From assembly GCF_000003855.2 (NCBI RefSeq), contig NW_003101680.1, positions 4,757,854 to 4,797,446 on the forward strand: a stretch of DNA of 39,593 nucleotides, in the 5' to 3' direction. Under the pieces are notes generated by a model. That model saw nothing but the letters and a program-made list of their open reading frames with translations. It did not search any database and was not told the DNA's origin. The position numbers were made by a program, and so were the translations under genes. The DNA is from Blastomyces gilchristii SLH14081. Taxonomy: Eukaryota > Ascomycota > Eurotiomycetes > Onygenales > Ajellomycetaceae. Below are positions 10,927 to 22,288 of the stretch, in pieces; the first letter of the stretch is position 1; each line of letters begins with the position of its first letter.

Positions 10927-13900
10927 TGTAAGAGTTTGAAGTGAGAGACTCAGTAATATTTACAGAATTGCAGTGTGTTATTATTATTGATTGAGCACTC
11001 TGAAATGTCAGTTCTTATATATAGTTCTGAGGACAATCAGAGTGCTTCTTAATGTACTGCTTCAGTGAGTGTTTGAAGAAGTTCATCAGTTTTAGCTATT
11101 ACATGTCATAATTCATTCAGTGTAGATTCAGAAGAAGTTGAGATATCAGTAGCAGTTCTAATTGAAGAAGCATGTATGATGTTATGAGTTATTTTATCTT
11201 GATCAACTAATATCTTCAGATTCAAGAGCTGATGCTCTTAATTCATTCAGTAAGTATCTGTTATATTGAATAGTATATCTTACTCTCATTGTGAGAGTGT
11301 ATCTCTTATTGAGTTCTGACTGTCAGAGTGATAGTGTATCATGAAATAAAAACAGCTTAATAGCTTAGATCATCATATCTGTCATTTAATAAGCTTTTAA
11401 GTGATAGTGAAGTGTTTGAGATTCTTATAATCTGTAATTATCTCAAATTTGAAGACACTTCAGAGTTCAGAGTTTCATTCTTCTAGATAGTATATAATTG
11501 TAAGAAGTTTCTTGTCATAGATCTCATAAGTGCATTCAGTAAGACTCAGTTTCTTAAATATGAAAGTATATGATTATAAAACATCTTCATTATTATATTA
11601 TAATATAGCTTCTTCTGTGATATAGTCAGAGAAATCAGCTTTTACAACTATCTTATGATCAGAATTAAATATTATCAGTAAAGAGATATTAATTAATATC
11701 TTCTTTATCTGTGTGAATGCAGCTTCAGTGTCTACTAATCACTGAAATACTGAGTTCTTTTTAATAAGTTCTGTAAGTAATCTTATAATATCTGAGAAGT
11801 TTTATATAAGTCACTGATAGAAGTTAGTAAATCTGATAAAGCTTTATACATCTTTCATAGTATATGAAGCTTCTCATTCAAGAATGACAGAGATCTTCTC
11901 AGAATTCATTCAAATTCTCTTATCAGCTTCTATAATAAAACCTAGATATTTTATACTCTTGACTTTGAAATTATACTTGTTAATATCTATTGATGGTTCT
12001 GCTTCTTGTAATTATTGTAATACTCTCTGCACATATTTCTGATATTTCTTTCTGAATTCATCAGTGAAGATGAGAATGTTATCAGAATATACAGATACAA
12101 ACTTATTAAGAAAATCTCAGAGTACTCAGTTCATATATTTCTGAAATATACTGAGACTATTAGTTTGTTCAAAGAGAGTGACTACTCATTCAAAGAGATT
12201 ATAATATGTGCAGAATGCTGTAAGTCATTCATCTTCTTTAATAATACAAATCTTATAAAACATAATAATAATATCTAACTTTATAAATCATTAAGCTTGT
12301 CTGATACATGCTAGGGTTTTATTAATAAGGAATAAGAAATAATGATCTTTCTTTGTTAATGTATTCAGATCTTAATAGTTCACACAGAATCAGTGTTCTT
12401 CATCTGATTTCTTTGTAAAGAGAATAGAAGCTGCAGTGAAAGAGTTACTAATATGTATCAATCTCTTATTTAACAGATCATTGAGTGTCTTCTGAAGAAG
12501 AAGAAGTTCATCTTGAGACATATTATAAAAAGAGTCTTATAATAACTTGAGATTCTTATCATTCTTCTTTTCTAACTTGATACTGTGATTCACTTCTGAG
12601 TCTTGTAACAGAGATATATCTATAATATTATCTTATCAGAAGACATCTAGATATTCCTGATATTATTGAGAGAGTTTTGTATGAGAATCTGTTATTATAG
12701 TACAGAATAACTTCTCTAGAGCTTTCTTAATATTGATCAGACTGATAGAATAGATTGTTACATAATTCTGCTATTAACAATCTCATCAGTGACTTCTTTT
12801 TCAGAGCATTTTATAAGCATTGACAGAGATCTGTGTTAGGTTCATAGTCTTGTAAATGTCATCTTTGAGAATTCTATCATTGTTAGGAAATATTAAGCTT
12901 CCATTATAAGTGTTTAACAAGATGCCTTATTCAGATAGTCAGATAAGTTCTAATATAAGATTATAATCAAGATTATCAACTTCATATATGTAGATATCTT
13001 TATGTTGATATTCTCTGATATCTATGTTTAGCTTTATCATGTAATGAGTGTAAATGTCTTTTAAGTCATCAAATTCTGTGAGAAGTCAGAGTTTTGATAA
13101 GAAGATATACTGAAGATTATAATGTCTTATGACTGAAGATTTAATCATTGTATAATAATATAGACTGCTGTCTACTATGACTTTCATATTATATATATTA
13201 TCTATTATAGTAGATACAAGAATCACATTCATTATCATTTTCTCTTCAAATTGTTGTTATTCAATATCTTCAAGCTTCTGTTTGTGAATTTGAACAGAAG
13301 CTAATCTTTTCCCTGTTTCATTGAGACATTCTCATAGTTATCTTCTGAATCTTTCTTCAATACAATGTAGTTGATACAGACAGGCACTGATTCATTCTTT
13401 GAGTGAGAAGACACTGATCTTTCTCATGAGTGAGAAGGCATGTAGACTGATGAGCAGTTGAAGATAATATGTTCTGATCTATTACAGTTAATATATATCT
13501 TATATTGATGTTAATTAATGACTTCTTTGAAAGTGATTTCAGAGACTCAGAAGCCTGTTCAAATGACAGAGACTCTTGCTTATGCATAGATATTCAAGTC
13601 TACTCAGTTCATGACATCTGTATTATTGTTATTATTCTTCAACACAGATATATAAGTGACTGAGATGTAACATCTTTTGCTAGTATTCTGTATACTCTTG
13701 AGTTTGATAAGACAGTCATTCAATGTTCAGAGTTATATATAGAAGTCTTTATAAGTCAGGTCTTTATCTACATTTATAAGAATCTGTAAGAGTTCAAAAG
13801 TTAATGTCTTCTTAAGTATACTAATCTTCATTCAATTCTCTCAAGGTTTATCACCTGCTTCTAGAATCTTAATATTGAAGTCAGGAATAAATGTTATAAG

Positions 13901-14809
13901 AGAAGTGTTTCTCTGTCAGACACTCTGTAATTAATCTAATACTTTCTATTGCATAGCAGTGTCTCAGAACAGAATATCAAGATATTTTGATAATATTATC
14001 AGATATTTATAACACTAGTTTATATACTTTCATTCATGAATGAAACTTCTGTCTCACATAATTCTTTAATTATTTATTGATATATTAATCTTGATTAGTT
14101 AATAAACTAATGACATCTTTATCTACACTTAGTTTCATAAGCATTTTCAACCTCTATAATGAATAGAGAGTGAGATCAGAAGTATTAAAATATACAGAAG
14201 TATCTAAGTATTTCTTTAATATTTATATTATATTTATATTTGATTCTGTCAGTGTTGAAATTATCTGTGCAGAGATTTCTTATTAAGACAATCATTGAAT
14301 TTCTTTATATTGATGTTATTGAGTTGCATGTATATTAGCTATCTATTGCTGTTGTAATTTCAACATTGCTTAAAGTCACTGTGACACTGTATCTATGCTC
14401 ACGTTTGAGAGTTCTCTCATATTATTGATAGACATAGCTGTATTATTTGTTAAATGTGTGATATCTGCGGAATCAGAAGAAATGTAATCATATAAATATC
14501 TTATATATTTAAGATGTCAGAACTTTCAGATCTTTTACTGACATTTTCTTTATAAGATCTTATTCTCTTTGTAAGATCTTATTATGAGATCAGAGTGACT
14601 GATAAGTAAGCTTCTATTTAAAGACTCAGTATCTGCTTAACTGATTGTTTATTTCTCTTATTTCTTATATATTATTACATATTCTAATATCTCAGTAAGT
14701 TATCATTTCTAATAAGAAGATAATAAATGTGAATAATCATTTCTAATAAGAAGATGATGAATATTTTTCAAGTGTAAGAGATCTACACTGAATAGATTAA
14801 TATAATATA

Positions 14810-14810
<1 letters not shown>

Positions 14811-14841
<31 letters not shown>

Positions 14842-15193
14842 TTTCATTATACTCATATGCAAGCGGAGCTTATAATGAGTCCTTGCGTGATGTTAAATAC
14901 AGGTCAAGTGTTAATTATACAGGAGGAAATACAGGTGTTGAGACCACATCAAGATAACAAGAACATAGAAAAATACAAAGAAGTGACAATTAAATACATG
15001 TGATAATAACTTTCCAGCTCAGAAACATAGAGCGATTCATTGAAGCAATTTGTACATCTCTGTATTTATTAGAAACCTGAGGTGCTTGAGTTCCGGATTT
15101 AATGTATTCTCTGCGGGTTTCGAACTCACACACCTTGGTTTCCCACGCCAAGGCGCTACCGGGTGGCCGCATTAACCATTCGGCCACCGGGGC
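14811..15193 (-). mobile_element. tRNA-derived SINE (383 bp) with perfect 13-bp target duplication
   Basis: On the minus strand it begins GCCCCGGTGGCCGAATGG and ends in a (TAA)n-type tail, seen on the plus strand as repeated ATT/TTA at 14811-14840. The head contains an A box (TGGCCGAATGG, 15186-15176) and a B box (AGTTCGAAACC, 15126-15116), the internal RNA polymerase III promoter of a tRNA. Identical TAATATAATATAT sequences flank it at 14798-14810 and 15194-15206. Unlike the LTR around it, it keeps many CpG and CpC, so it inserted after the host repeat was mutated, or escaped because it is short. It would move using a LINE's machinery. Confidence 0.9.
15095..15193 (-). promoter_or_regulatory. 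tRNA-like head of the SINE with Pol III A and B boxes
   Basis: The A box is at 15186-15176 and the B box at 15126-15116, about 60 bases apart. That spacing suggests a tRNA with a long variable arm or a small insertion. A possible anticodon-type stem, CCTTGG/CCAAGG, lies between them. I could not assign the amino acid. It is part of the SINE, not an independent tRNA gene, because the target duplications lie outside the whole unit. Confidence 0.75.
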
Positions 15194-15484
15194 TAATATA
15201 ATATATAGATCTTATAATACAAAAGTGAAAAACATTAGAGAAGAAAAGAAAGAGAAAGTATGAGAATCAGTAATTAAAGTGAATATTTATACATGTACAT
15301 GATGAAGCTTCAGAGCAGAAGAATAGAAATTCCATGATTTTTTCAGTCAAGAATTAGTGACTGAGAATCAGAGCTTTTAGTGAACTGAGAATTGAAGCTT
15401 TCAGCGGAATCTATAAAGTGTAATGAAATAGTCTATATAATTAATCAGATGCAGCCTGTCACATTTTCTATCTACTTATTTAAT

Positions 15485-15755
15485 TGTAAGAGGTCTACAC
15501 TGAATAGATCAGTATAATATATAGGTCTTATAATACAAAAGTGGAAAACATTAGAGAAGGAAAGAAAGAGAAAGTGCAGAAATCAGTGATTGAAGTGAAT
15601 ATTTATACTTGTACATGATAAAGCTTCAGAGCAGAAGAATAGAAATTTCTTGAGTTTTTCAGCCAAGAATCAGCAACTGAGAATCAGCGCTTTCTGTGAA
15701 ATCTGTGAAGTGTAATGAAATAGTCTATATAATTGATTGAGAACAGCTTATCACA
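15485..15755 (-). repeat. Left (3') LTR of gypsy B (271 bp)
   Basis: It starts TGTAAGAGGTCTACACTG and ends CAGCTTATCACA. It belongs to the A/B subfamily, slightly shorter than the copy A LTR. The adjacent TTAGCCCTCTCTTTTCAGA is the complement of a polypurine tract, as expected for the 3' end of a minus-strand element. Confidence 0.8.
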
Positions 15756-17089
15756 TTAGCCCTCTCTTTTCAGAAGTGATATAGAATCACAGATGCATAG
15801 TTTTCATCAGTCAAGAGCTGTTGTCTCAGATAATATGAAGCTCAGAGTTCAGATCAGATGATTATAGCTGACTTATTTCATAAGATATTGTTAGCTACAG
15901 CTGCAGAGTCTCTTATCAAGAATATCTTCAATCTTTTATTCAAGTTTATTATCTTCTTCTATGATCTCTGATAACTGTCAGTTAGAAGTCAGTTAAGAAG
16001 AGAATAAATCAGTGACAGTGTGACAGAGTAAGCTTATATGAAAGACATCATGAATCTCTGATGATATGTTAAGATAGTAGTTATAACTGTCTAAAACTTC
16101 TATCACTTTATACTTGATATGATGATAATTCAGTGTATGAGATGAGTGTGTGATCTGTATATTCTTAAGATTCAATCATATCAAGTCCTCTATCTTATAT
16201 TACTCAGTGAGGTCTTGATGAACATTGATTCAGTTCTCTTAATCTTGTTTAGCACTTGTCATGAAGGCCTCTACTCAGTCACAGACATCTCAGAGCTTTA
16301 TTATTATATTATCAGCAATCTGAATTGAACTGTGAAGATTCAGTGTAAACTGTGTGATTTCTAGAAGATCTAACACTTTCATGTAATAACTGTATGTAAG
16401 AATGAACAGGCTTATGTCTGTTGAAACAGCATCTTAGTCATTGATAGTAACTTCAGTGTGTAGAAGAAGATCATATCAGTTTTCTTATAAATAGTTACAG
16501 AACTTATAAAGATAATTCTTTACTATCTGAATTGTTCATTCTGATGTATCATCAGTCTCAGAGTGATAAGCAGTTGATAAACAGTATATGATCTTAAGAA
16601 CTTGACAGATTCTTGTTCAGAGAGTGCTTACAAATTGACAGTCTTGATTTAATACTATAGATTTCAGTAATTCATATATCTGATAGAACAGACTTTATAG
16701 AAAGACTTCAGTGACTTGTTCAATATCAATCTTATCACAAGATTCTAATATGACATCTTTACTCAATCAGTCAATGAGAATCAGAACATTCTTATAACTC
16801 TTACTCTCAGAGAGATCAACAGTAAAGTTAATTACTACATCTTATCAGATTCTATCAGAGATATTGAGTGATTTCAGCAGGCCTTTTCTACAGTTCTTTC
16901 ACAAGATAATAGAAGAATAACAGTTATAGTTTCAGATAAAGTGTCTGATGCTGTTTGATATCTCAGATCAGTAGAATTCTCAAGAGATTATTTAATACAG
17001 TTATTCATGACCTGAATAATTAGTTATATGTGAATTATGCATCTCTTGCATTATTCAAGTGTATAAAGGTTCAGAATAAGAGACTCAGC
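15756..17089 (-). pseudogene. Gypsy B integrase and C-terminal region remnant
   Basis: The minus-strand piece 15993-16175 reads ...EIHDVFHISLLCH..., matching the HPVFHVSLL signature that follows the integrase core in chromodomain-carrying gypsy elements. Further right (up to about 17089) lies the mutated integrase core, colinear with copies A and C. It is cut by MITE 3a. Confidence 0.75.
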
Positions 17090-17203
17090 TAGACTAGCCG
17101 CTGAGATCATGAACTTCACGTTTGGTCTCATTTGATCTGGTCTCATACACTTCTTGGCATGAATCCCGCTGGGACTAGTCATTAAAAAAACATGTAAAGT
17201 GAC

Positions 17204-17709
17204 TAGACTGACCGTGTGACCGTGTCTGGGACCAGGACCAGATTTTTTGATAGTCTCATTACCAATTCGACTGATCCCATTACACGGTTTTAACATTAGA
17301 TAGTAGTTTCATACTGTCTCAGTGGGACTTACTGTCTACTCTTGTCACATTTTCCAAATGAGATCATGATTTTCACTTCTCAATTTAAATTATTTTTATT
17401 GCTTTAAATGACTTTAAATCTCATTTGAGCGTTATCAAAAAGCATTACTTTTTAAAAAATTAAAAATAGTCTAAAAAAAACCTTAAAATGTCTAAAAATA
17501 GTAACTTTATGCCAAGAATGGGACTAAATGAGATCAAATAAGACCACTTTCTCATTTTTTTCAAGTCATGGTTCCATTTTAAGATCTGATATATAGTCAC
17601 TTTACATGTTTTTTTGATAGCCAGTCCCAGCGGGATTCACGCCAAGAAATGTATGAGACCAGACCAAATGGGACCAAACGTGAAATTCATGGTCCCGGCG
17701 GCCAGTCTA
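17204..17709 (+). mobile_element. hAT-type MITE copy 3b (506 bp), best preserved copy
   Basis: It begins TAGACTGACCGTGTGACCG and ends CCCGGCGGCCAGTCTA. It is exactly as long as copy 1 (506 bp) and retains many GGG, CCC and CG sites that are mutated in copies 1 and 2, so it is useful as a reference. It lies inside copy 3a: AAAGTGAC at 17196-17203 and AAAGTGGA at 17710-17717 look like an imperfect 8-bp target duplication, with the right side lying next to the gap. No ORF of interest. Confidence 0.85.
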
Positions 17710-17719
17710 AAAGTGGAAT

Positions 17720-17868
17720 NNNNNNNNNNNNNNNNNNNNNNNNNNNNNNNNNNNNNNNNNNNNNNNNNNNNNNNNNNNNNNNNNNNNNNNNNNNNNNNNN
17801 NNNNNNNNNNNNNNNNNNNNNNNNNNNNNNNNNNNNNNNNNNNNNNNNNNNNNNNNNNNNNNNNNNNN
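17720..17868. other. Assembly gap (149 N)
   Basis: A run of N inside the remaining part of MITE 3a. From the 506-bp length of intact copies I estimate roughly 200 bases of MITE 3a are missing across this region, so the gap size is plausible. Nested near-identical inverted repeats explain why assembly failed here. Confidence 0.98.
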
Positions 17869-18062
17869 TAAAATAATTTAAATTGAGAAGTGAAAATCAT
17901 GATCTCATTGAAAAAATGTGACAAGAGTAGACAGTAAGTCTCACTGAGACAGTATGAGACTACTATCTAATGTTAAAACCGTGTAATGAGATCAGTCGAA
18001 TTGATAATGAAACTATCAAAGAATCTGATTCTGGTCTCAGACACGGTCACACGGTCAGTCTA

Positions 18063-20906
18063 ATTATCTCAAACTTGAAGATACTTCAGAGCTCAGAGTC
18101 TCATTCTTCTAGACAGTGTACTATTGTAAGAAGTTTCTTATCATAGATCTCATAGTTGCATTCAGCAGGGCTCAACTTCTTAGATATGAAGATATATGAT
18201 TATAAGATATCTTTATTATTATATTGCAATATAGCTCTCTCTATAATATAGTCAGAGAAGTCAGCTTCAACAACTATTTCACAGTCAGAGTCAAATGTTA
18301 TTAGCTGAGATGTATTAATGAATATCTTCTTTATCTGTATAAAGGCAGCATTAGTGTTCACTGATCATTGAAATACTGAGTTCTTCTTAATGAGTTCTGT
18401 AAGTGATCTCATGATATCTGAGAAGTTTCATATTAATTGCTGATATAAGTTAGTGAGTCTGATGAAGCTTCATATATCTTTCACAGTGTACAGAGCTTCT
18501 CATTTAAGAATAGCAGAGACCTTCTCAGAATTCATTCAGATTCTCTTACCAGCTTCTATGATAAAGCCTAGATATTTTGTACTTTTAACTTCAAAATCAC
18601 ACTTATCTTTGTCTATTGATAGTTCTGCTTCTTGTAGTTATTGTAATACTCTTCACACATGTTCTTAATATTCTTTTCTGAATCTATCAGTGAAGATGGA
18701 AATGTCATTGAGATATACAGATGTAAATTTATCAAGGAAATCTCAGAGTACTCAGTTGATATACTTCTGAAATATACTAAGAATATTAGTCAGTTCAAAA
18801 GATGTAACTATTCATTCAAAGAGATTATATTATATTCAGAATCCTATAAGTCACTTATCTTCCTCAGTAATACAGATCTTATAAAATGCAGTGATGATAT
18901 CTAACTTTGTAAATTATTGAGCTTATTCAATGTGAGCTAGAATTTTATTGATAAGAGATAAAGAATAACAGTCTTTCTTTATTAATCTGTTCAGTTCTCA
19001 ATAGTTCACACAGAATCAGAGTTCTTCACCTAGTTTCTTTATAAAGAGAATAGAAGCTGTGACAGAGAAGTTGCTAATATATATAAATTCTTTATTCAAC
19101 AGATCATTGTGTATCTTTCAAAGAAGAAGAAGTTCATCTCAGAACATGTTATAAAGAGAGCTTTATAATAATTCAGAGTTCTTATTATTCTTCTTTTCTA
19201 ACTTAATACTGTGATTCACTTCTGAGTCTTGTAAGAGAAGTAGATTTATAACATTATTATCTTATTGAAAGATATCTAGATATTCATGATATTATTGAGA
19301 GAGTTTTGTATGAGAATCTGTTATTGTAGTACAGAATAACTTCTCTAGAGCTTTCTTAATATTAGTCAGATTGATGAAATAGATTATTACATAATTCTGC
19401 TATCAGTGACTTTGTCAGTGATCTTGTCAATAACTTCTTTTTCAGAGTATTTTATAAGTATTGACAGAGATCTGTATAGGGTTTATAGTCTTATGAATAT
19501 CATCTTCATAGATTCTATCATTGTTAGAGAATATTAAGCTTCTGTTTTAAGCATTCAATAAGATGCCTTATTCAGATAGTCAGACAAGTTCTAGTATAAG
19601 ATTATAGTCAAGATTATTAACTTTATATATATAAGCATCTTCACATTGATGTTCTTTAACATCTATGTTTAGTTTCATCATGTGACAGATGTGAATGTCT
19701 TTTGAATCATCAAATTCTGTGAGAAGTCAGGGTTTTGATAAGAGACTATACTGAAGATTATAATATCTTATAACTGAAGATTTAATCATTATATAATAGT
19801 ATAGACCACTGTCTATTATGACTTTTATATTATATATATCATCTATTACAGTAGATACAAGAATTACATTGATTGTTATTTTCTCTTTAAATTATTATCA
19901 TCTGACCTCTTTAAGCTTCTGCTTTTGAATTTGAATAGAAGATAATCTTTTCCCTGTTTCATCAGAGTGTTCTCATAGTTATCTTTCAAATCTTTCTCTA
20001 ATATAATGTGATTGACATAGACAGGTGCTGATTCATTCTTTGAGTGAGAAGACATATAGACTGATCAGCAGTTAAAAGTGATATGTTTTGATCAGTTACA
20101 GTTAATATACATCTTATGTTAATATCAATCAGTGACTTCTTCAGAAGCAATCTCAGAGACTCGGAAATTTGTTCAGATAACAGAGACTCTTGTTTATATA
20201 TAGACATTTGAGTTCACTCAATTCATAGCATCTGCATTGTTATTCTTCAGTACAGATGTATAAGTGACTGAGATGTAATATCTTCTATCACTGTTCTGTA
20301 TACTCTTGAGCTTGATCAGACAGTCATTTATTGTCTGAAGTTATATACAGAAGTCTTTATAAGTTGAGTCTTTATCTATACTTACAAGAGTCTGTAAGAG
20401 TTCAAAAGTTAATATCTTCTTAAGCATACTAATCTTCATTCAATTCTCTCAAGATTGATCACCTGCTTCCAGAATCTTAATATCAAAGTCAGAAATGAAT
20501 GTTGTGAGAGAAGTGTTTCTCTGTCAGACACTCTGTAATTAATTTAACACTTTCTATTGCATAGCAGTGTCTTGAAACAGAATATCAAGATGTTTAATGA
20601 TGTTATCAGACATTTGCAATGCTGATTTACATGCTTTCATTCATGAATGAAACTTCTGTCTCACATAATTCTTCAATCATTCATTGATATATCAATCTTA
20701 ATTAATCAATGAACTGATGGCATCTTCATCTACACTTAGTTTCACAAGCATTTTCAATCTTTATGATGAATAGAGAGTGAGATCAGAAGTATTAAAATAT
20801 ACAGAAGAACCTAGATATTTCTTCAACACTTGCATGTTCATATCTGATTCAGTCAGTGTTGAAATTACTTGTGTAGAAATTTCTAGTTAAGATAATCATT
20901 GAATTT
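18063..20906 (-). pseudogene. Gypsy B RNase H, RT, protease and partial gag remnant
   Basis: Reading right to left on the minus strand: partial gag with the knuckle at 20068-20110 (YINCN-stop-SKHITFNC, first Cys lost, Trp changed to TGA); protease around 19800; RT around 18450-19060, with the YxDD box altered to YLND near 18700; RNase H around 18063-18450. The frame is broken by many TGA codons. Gag stops at 20906, where unrelated sequence starting TGTAATGTGGCGG takes over. Confidence 0.75.
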
Positions 20907-21914
20907 TGTAATGTGGCGGAGCCGAAGCAGTGACTAGACAGCAGCATCATGTAGAGGTAGTTGTTTAAGAAGCTATATAAGGTGAGCTTAACTATCTTGC
21001 TTAAATAATGAGCTCATGAGCTACAGGGTTATTGTGAGAATATCACAGATATGATACTTAGTATACTAAGAAGATTGTATGAGAAATACAGTAACTCTTA
21101 TATATATTTCAGTAGAAGATAAAAATCAAATCACTGACTTCTTTGATAAGGAGCCAGCATCTAGCTATTCTATATAGATAATGAGTGAATCCTCTTCTCT
21201 CATTTCATAAGTGAGAATAGCCAGAGTAATACCTCAGTGACATCTCACTGCTATGAAAGAGTAATCTGCTGATCTTATATAGAAGTGAGATTTTTATATT
21301 CATTAATCAGATCTTTCTATAATATATCTGAATAATGTTATAGAGTGATTGAAAACTGGTTTAAATAATCTACAGAATGAATGAAATCATCTGTATAAAA
21401 GTGATAAGTTATGTAAAATTACAATGAGATCTTGACATGATCAGAGGCATGACAATACTCTTCTCTTTAAGAGCATAGTCTCAATACTCTTAAGATTACT
21501 GAATTAGAAATTATCTTTATTGTATAGTAATGATTATTAACTGATTGACAGTGCATGTACTGCATATGATATAAAGAAATAGATGAGTTTCTCTGCTAAC
21601 TGTGTAGATCTTTCTTTCTCATCTCTATTCAAATTAAATGTGTAATAAGTGAGTTTCTTATATATTGATTTGAAATGTGAAAAATATAGTTAATAAGTGA
21701 CTTGTAGATCTCTCAATATATTTCATTCTGTATATGAAATTCTCTGTAAAAGTGATTTGTTTTAGAGACAAAGCTAACAGTAGTGATAGGAATTTTTTGA
21801 AAAGATCTCTCTTTTTCATGACACATTTTTCTCTCTCTTTCTTAACTTGTAATAGTGAGTGTATGAGAGTATCATTCTTGAAAGACAATAAGAAACTTAT
21901 TTTGATACTTTCTA
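20907..21914. other. Unclassified sequence, possibly beginning with an LTR
   Basis: Homology to gypsy copy A stops at 20906 and a new sequence starts TGTAATGTGGCGGAGCCG, with several CpG, a TATATAAG box at about 20975 and a possible TATCACA end near 21050. A TG...CA unit of about 145 bp would fit a small solo LTR, but no target duplication was found. The rest has no recognised domain. A minus-strand frame at 21658-21888 is rich in K, R, F and L and is the only longer open stretch. Confidence 0.35.
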
Positions 21915-21928
21915 GTGATTAAACATCT

Positions 21929-22288
21929 TCATGGTGTGGCTGCAGTCTTCATGACTGTCAAGAAAGCCAGGTTGAAGATGAAGATAACAGTGTCAATAAG
22001 CTGCAGAAGCACTGCTCTTATTATCACATCTTCTTCTTCTTCTATCTCTCTTACAGCTGTGATGATAGTAGCTATGTCTTGCAGTGAGATGTCATCTCTT
22101 CTGCTGATCAGTTTGTCTGTGATCAGTTCTTTCTCTGCCTCTCTCACTGCTGTTATAATGTCATTCTCTCTCTCAGTCAATACAGTGATATATGACCCTG
22201 TGTGATCATTTGAAAAGAATCTTGAAAAGAGCTTGATTTCAGAAACAGTGACTCTGAGAAGCTTAATCTGTAGTTTCTCTCTCATAGC
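21929..22288 (-). pseudogene. Gene-like remnant, helical protein with hydrophobic C-terminus, family unknown
   Basis: On the minus strand the frame is open for about 119 codons from ATG 22287 to the stop at 21929, and upstream codons beyond the MITE (22823 and higher) continue in the same frame after removing the MITE and one target duplicate, until a TAA near 22890. The product is rich in E, D, R, I and L (for example TEREND and AVREAEKELITDK), followed by a hydrophobic segment (LLQLIDTVIFIFNLAFLTVM) near the C-terminus that could be a membrane helix or a buried helix. Few stops occur compared with neighbouring sequence. I do not recognise the family. MITE 4 inserted at or near its start, so it is disrupted in any case. 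Confidence 0.4.

Larger units (their letters stand above)
9514..14772 (-). pseudogene. Gypsy A gag-pol remnant
   Basis: Reading from right to left on the minus strand: gag with a CCHC knuckle at 13454-13495 (YINCNRSEHIIFNC, first Cys changed to Tyr); protease near 13150 (the DSSL-type active site replacing D-S/T-G); RT at roughly 11840-12420, with the catalytic YxDD box altered to YSDN near 12080; RNase H at about 11430-11800; integrase and C-terminal chromodomain-like region at about 9550-11000. The order RT-RNase H-integrase defines Ty3/gypsy. Numerous TGA stops and altered catalytic residues make it inactive. A 94-bp foreign insertion (10833-10926) and a 22-bp tandem duplication (10139-10182) add further breaks. 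Confidence 0.8.
9219..15463 (-). mobile_element. Ty3/gypsy copy A, full length but decayed, with a SINE in its right LTR
   Basis: The left LTR (9219-9513) and right LTR (14773-15463 including the SINE) bound an internal region read on the minus strand in the order gag, protease, RT, RNase H, integrase. The flanks are TATTC (9214-9218) and TTTTC (15464-15468), a 4-of-5 match, so the target duplication is imperfect. A polypurine tract, the complement of TTAGTCCCTTCTTTTCAGAG, lies next to the left LTR, as expected for a minus-strand element. It belongs to the A/B LTR subfamily. Confidence 0.85.
14773..15463 (-). repeat. Right (5') LTR of gypsy A, interrupted by a SINE
   Basis: The LTR starts TGTAAGAGATCTACACTG and ends GCAGCCTGTCACA. 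It is split at 14811-15193 by the SINE, with a 13-base target duplication. Without the SINE and one duplicate it is about 295 bp, the same length as its partner. Confidence 0.85.
17090..18062 (-). mobile_element. hAT-type MITE copy 3a, inverted, split by MITE 3b and an assembly gap
   Basis: 17090-17203 is the reverse complement of the MITE right end and 17869-18062 the reverse complement of its left end. They are the two halves of one inverted MITE that received another MITE. The outer flanks (GACTCAGC and ATTATCTC) do not match, and gypsy sequence is missing here compared with copies A and C, so a deletion accompanied or followed insertion. Confidence 0.75.
15485..20906 (-). mobile_element. 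Ty3/gypsy copy B, truncated on the right and split by nested MITEs
   Basis: It starts with an LTR at 15485-15755 only 21 bases after copy A ends. The integrase part runs to about 17089, MITE sequence follows to 18062, and RNase H, RT, protease and part of gag continue to 20906, where homology with copy A stops within gag. The 5' LTR is missing. Compared with copy A, about 490 bp corresponding to 10950-11437 are absent at the MITE site. Confidence 0.85.

Noticed and set aside
14990..15187. A 65-codon minus-strand frame starting MAEWLMRPPGSALAW
   Set aside because: It is the chance translation of the tRNA-like SINE head; Pol III boxes and target duplications explain the sequence.
15164..15193. 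Stand-alone functional tRNA gene
   Set aside because: The target duplications flank the whole 383-bp unit including the body and tail, so the tRNA-like part is a SINE head.
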